Origin: Dyadobacter pollutisoli | GTDB lineage: Bacteria > Bacteroidota > Bacteroidia > Cytophagales > Spirosomataceae | NCBI RefSeq assembly: GCF_026625565.1 | Contig: NZ_CP112998.1 | Location: 2,110,501 to 2,174,500 of the forward strand | Direction: 5' to 3' | Length of the DNA: 64,000 nucleotides | Part shown: one piece after another, positions 62,901-64,000 of the stretch | Layout: each line of letters opens with the position of its first letter | Numbering within the stretch: position 1 is the first letter of the stretch | Position numbers and translations under genes: made by a program | The notes under the pieces: generated by a model | The model's database searches: none | The model's input: only the letters and a program-made list of their open reading frames with translations | Told to the model about the DNA's origin: nothing

Positions 62901-63540
62901 TGTTTACTATCAGAACTCAGGAACCGCAGCTGGCGATTTGAAATTCAAGGATACGAATGGAGACGGCAGAGTTACGACGACTGACCGGGTTTTTATTGGA
63001 AATCCGTGGCCAAAATTGACCTACGGCATTACATTGAACCTGGGCTGGAAAGGTCTTGAACTGACCGCATTGTTTCAGGGAATTCAGGGCGTGGACGTAT
63101 ATAATGGCAATAAATACTTTACAGAATATTTATATGGCGATTACAATACGACCCAAGACATTTTCAATGCATCGTTTTTTAACGGAAATGGCCTGACCAG
63201 CAGCCCGAGAGTAGGCGGTACCACGGCGACGGGAACATTCGCACGTGATCCGAACTCCAATTATGGCCGTATTTCAAGCTATTTTGTGGAAGACGGCTCG
63301 TTCCTGAAACTGAGAAACCTGCAACTGGGATACACGATTCCGAGCACATTGACCAAAGCACTCAAAATTTCAGATCTGAAAATTTACGTTCAGGGGCAAA
63401 ACCTGCTCACGCTCACTAAATATTCAGGACTTGACCCGGAAGTACTCGGGAGAAATGGCACGACTGCCAGGGGAATTGATACGATTTTTTCCTACCCCCG
63501 GAACATGTTGCTTTCAATGGGCCTTAATCTGAGTTTCTAA
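59977..63540 (+). CDS. SusC/RagA family TonB-linked receptor with STN domain
   Basis: 1187 residues. The N-terminus has a long polar lead (about 40 residues) before the hydrophobic signal KLTALLLLIGTLQVVADNSY. The STN domain follows (about 70-135: LLEVLKSVRKQTGYLFICDL), then a Lys/Arg-rich linker, a CarboxypepD_reg-like domain (GTIKDEKGETLAGVNVVQKG), the TonB-box region ALEEVVVVGYGTQKRSDLTG, plug (GAASDIVIRGVGSIGGM, ASAAAIYGAQAAGGVVLVTT) and a barrel ending GLNLSF. With the ECF/FecR genes it forms a substrate-sensing importer. The substrate is unknown, because downstream enzymes are outside the window. Confidence 0.95.
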   Translation: MKFVYKGKTVPVEAYNVNRSQRAHQAIDNKVDWLGKVFLTMKLTALLLLIGTLQVVADNSYAQQVSLRKKDASLLEVLKSVRKQTGYLFICDLQMLEEAEKVNIHVTNAPLKEVLDACFAGQPLTYNIVDKTIIVKKKKEVQRKRREESEVREPYPYFPDPGVKRRMTDIMQEKIKAETLFDITVRGTIKDEKGETLAGVNVVQKGTQRGTSTDEKGTFSIDITDPDAVLIFSFVGYISQEITVARRSTLDLVLKVDNKALEEVVVVGYGTQKRSDLTGSVSSVKAEDIKSLPVRSVNEALQGRAAGVQVTRNDGSPGAASDIVIRGVGSIGGMSPLYIVDGIRMSAGNNFNLQDVESIEILKDASAAAIYGAQAAGGVVLVTTKRGTAMDKMSINFNAYYGVRKPINLYNLLNTADYYTAKTAFGVATNSWGDPKSLPDHDWIKDLYTNGKEESYSLSLSGATVKTNYYLSANYQKEGGTIIDNYFKRYGLRSNADYKINSKFKVGETIYAWMTETNPPVSTTYPFRSAPVIPVYDPTNAYGGWAKTGSYFGGPNLVGQEYQNHMKNQTYALEGNIYADWQILPGLNFRSTFGASVYSEKNLRFNEAFDYGIVANRVAFLSRDINSQRNLTANLVLTYAKTFGQHDFKVMAGYEAYKSDRSTLHGEAQGFPYVTYNLALSNNPSSYVASGGEFPQTRLLSQFGRINYTYSNKYLISATIRRDGSDRFGPANKFGVFPSASVGWKINEEAFIRDNLSYVSNLKLRASYGKLGSTSNIPQYTYQSSYGGTGGTNSQGLPDGSRSKGYALTAQLANQNIKWESVLQTDLGLDVGLLKNALNITIDWYSRQTQGMIYAVPVSLSTGFGATSVFTNIGQMSNKGLEIAADYRGRKGAFTYSVAVNGAFNKNLVKQLDGIKNNPISDGPAGNDLDGPAGRTQVGHPMSQFFGYQVEGIFQSDADVKSLNEKAQQQAGSAGVYYQNSGTAAGDLKFKDTNGDGRVTTTDRVFIGNPWPKLTYGITLNLGWKGLELTALFQGIQGVDVYNGNKYFTEYLYGDYNTTQDIFNASFFNGNGLTSSPRVGGTTATGTFARDPNSNYGRISSYFVEDGSFLKLRNLQLGYTIPSTLTKALKISDLKIYVQGQNLLTLTKYSGLDPEVLGRNGTTARGIDTIFSYPRNMLLSMGLNLSF

Positions 63541-63560
63541 AATCAAAAAAGATCCCGATC

Positions 63561-64000
63561 ATGAAAATATTATTAAAATATACGCTCATTGCCACTGTAT
63601 TACTGGTCATAGCTTCCTGCAAAGACGATTTTGTGAATGTTGACAACCCGCTTGCTATCTCTACCAGCAGCTATCCAACCACCGTCACTGACCTGGAACA
63701 ACTGCTCGCCGGGGTGTATGCAACGCAACATGCAGGGGGAATTTTCGGCCGCGCGATGGGACCGTACAGCACCCACCTTTGGGACCATACCACCGATCTC
63801 AGCTGGCAAGGTTCACCCAACTGGATCCAGATGGGACAAAACAATGCGTTGCCGAGCGATAACTTTCTGGTGCAGATTTGGCCGGACCTGTGGCGCGGTG
63901 TTCAGCGGAGCAACACTTTGCTTGCGGGAATCGAACGTGTGAGTGCAACTGCCTCAGAGGCGGATAAGGCTAATATTCAGCTGATTAAAGGTCAGGCATT
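63561..64000 (+). CDS. SusD/RagB family lipoprotein, 3-prime truncated by the window
   Basis: 146 codons are present from the ATG at 63561 (MKILLKYTLIATVLLVIASC), with a lipobox VIASC. Then VNVDNPLAISTSSYPTTVTD and LEQLLAGVYATQHAGGIFGR follow, as in RagB-type SusD proteins, and the gene runs past the right edge. It starts 20 bases after the SusC stop and is its binding partner. Confidence 0.92.
   Translation, partial: MKILLKYTLIATVLLVIASCKDDFVNVDNPLAISTSSYPTTVTDLEQLLAGVYATQHAGGIFGRAMGPYSTHLWDHTTDLSWQGSPNWIQMGQNNALPSDNFLVQIWPDLWRGVQRSNTLLAGIERVSATASEADKANIQLIKGQA

Noticed and set aside
1..64000. Prophage, insertion sequence, tRNA or rRNA gene
   Set aside because: No transposase, integrase, phage structural gene, cloverleaf or rRNA signature was recognised; a tool search could still find a divergent tRNA.

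Overview
The window looks like chromosomal DNA of a Bacteroidota species, most likely a Cytophagales member such as Dyadobacter or Spirosoma. The evidence is two SusC/SusD pairs preceded by ECF sigma/FecR genes, STN-domain TonB receptors, LytS/LytT-type two-component pairs, TANNTTTG promoter elements, short palindromic intergenic repeats, and about 50% GC by eye. The genus is inference. I saw no rRNA, tRNA, CRISPR array, transposase or phage gene. Layout: 1-1624 holds a small VOC/SRPBCC unit divergent from a GlxA-type AraC regulator. 1784-14351 is one long co-oriented block: ECF sigma, FecR, STN-type SusC, SusD, then aldolase, GntP permease, tartronate semialdehyde reductase, an exported mannonate dehydratase-like protein and a glucarate dehydratase. 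It reads as a TonB-fed D-glucarate/aldarate pathway ending at glycerate. 14585-21435 has a LytTR regulator and histidine kinase divergent from an ABC ATPase and an ABC-permease/M1-peptidase fusion. 21515-27569 holds single metabolic genes: a TIM-barrel isomerase, a PHP protein with a GT39 glycosyltransferase, a PLP decarboxylase and a methyltransferase. 27726-35908 is a phosphorus-scavenging neighbourhood: metallophosphoesterase, beta-propeller phytase, beta-helix lipoprotein, TonB receptor and a TPR/HTH regulator. The most interesting region is 37285-47852. It is a divergent locus that I read as complete D-apiose release, import and oxidation to L-erythrulose. One arm has an OiaC-like decarboxylase, an ApnO-like oxidoisomerase and a GH140-type apiosidase. 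The other arm has an RbsC-type permease, a GntR/LacI-hybrid regulator, an ApdH-like dehydrogenase, an RbsA-type ATPase, a sugar-binding lipoprotein and an ApnL-like lactonase. 47856-52709 holds two LytS kinases with one LytTR regulator, a BNR-repeat lipoprotein-like gene flanked by a 34-base direct repeat, and a stand-alone LytTR protein. 52796-57552 encodes a planctomycete-type DUF1501 protein and a haem-containing PSD1 protein, with the C-terminal remnant of a lost SusD gene beside them. 57884-64000 is a second ECF/FecR/SusC/SusD unit that runs off the window.
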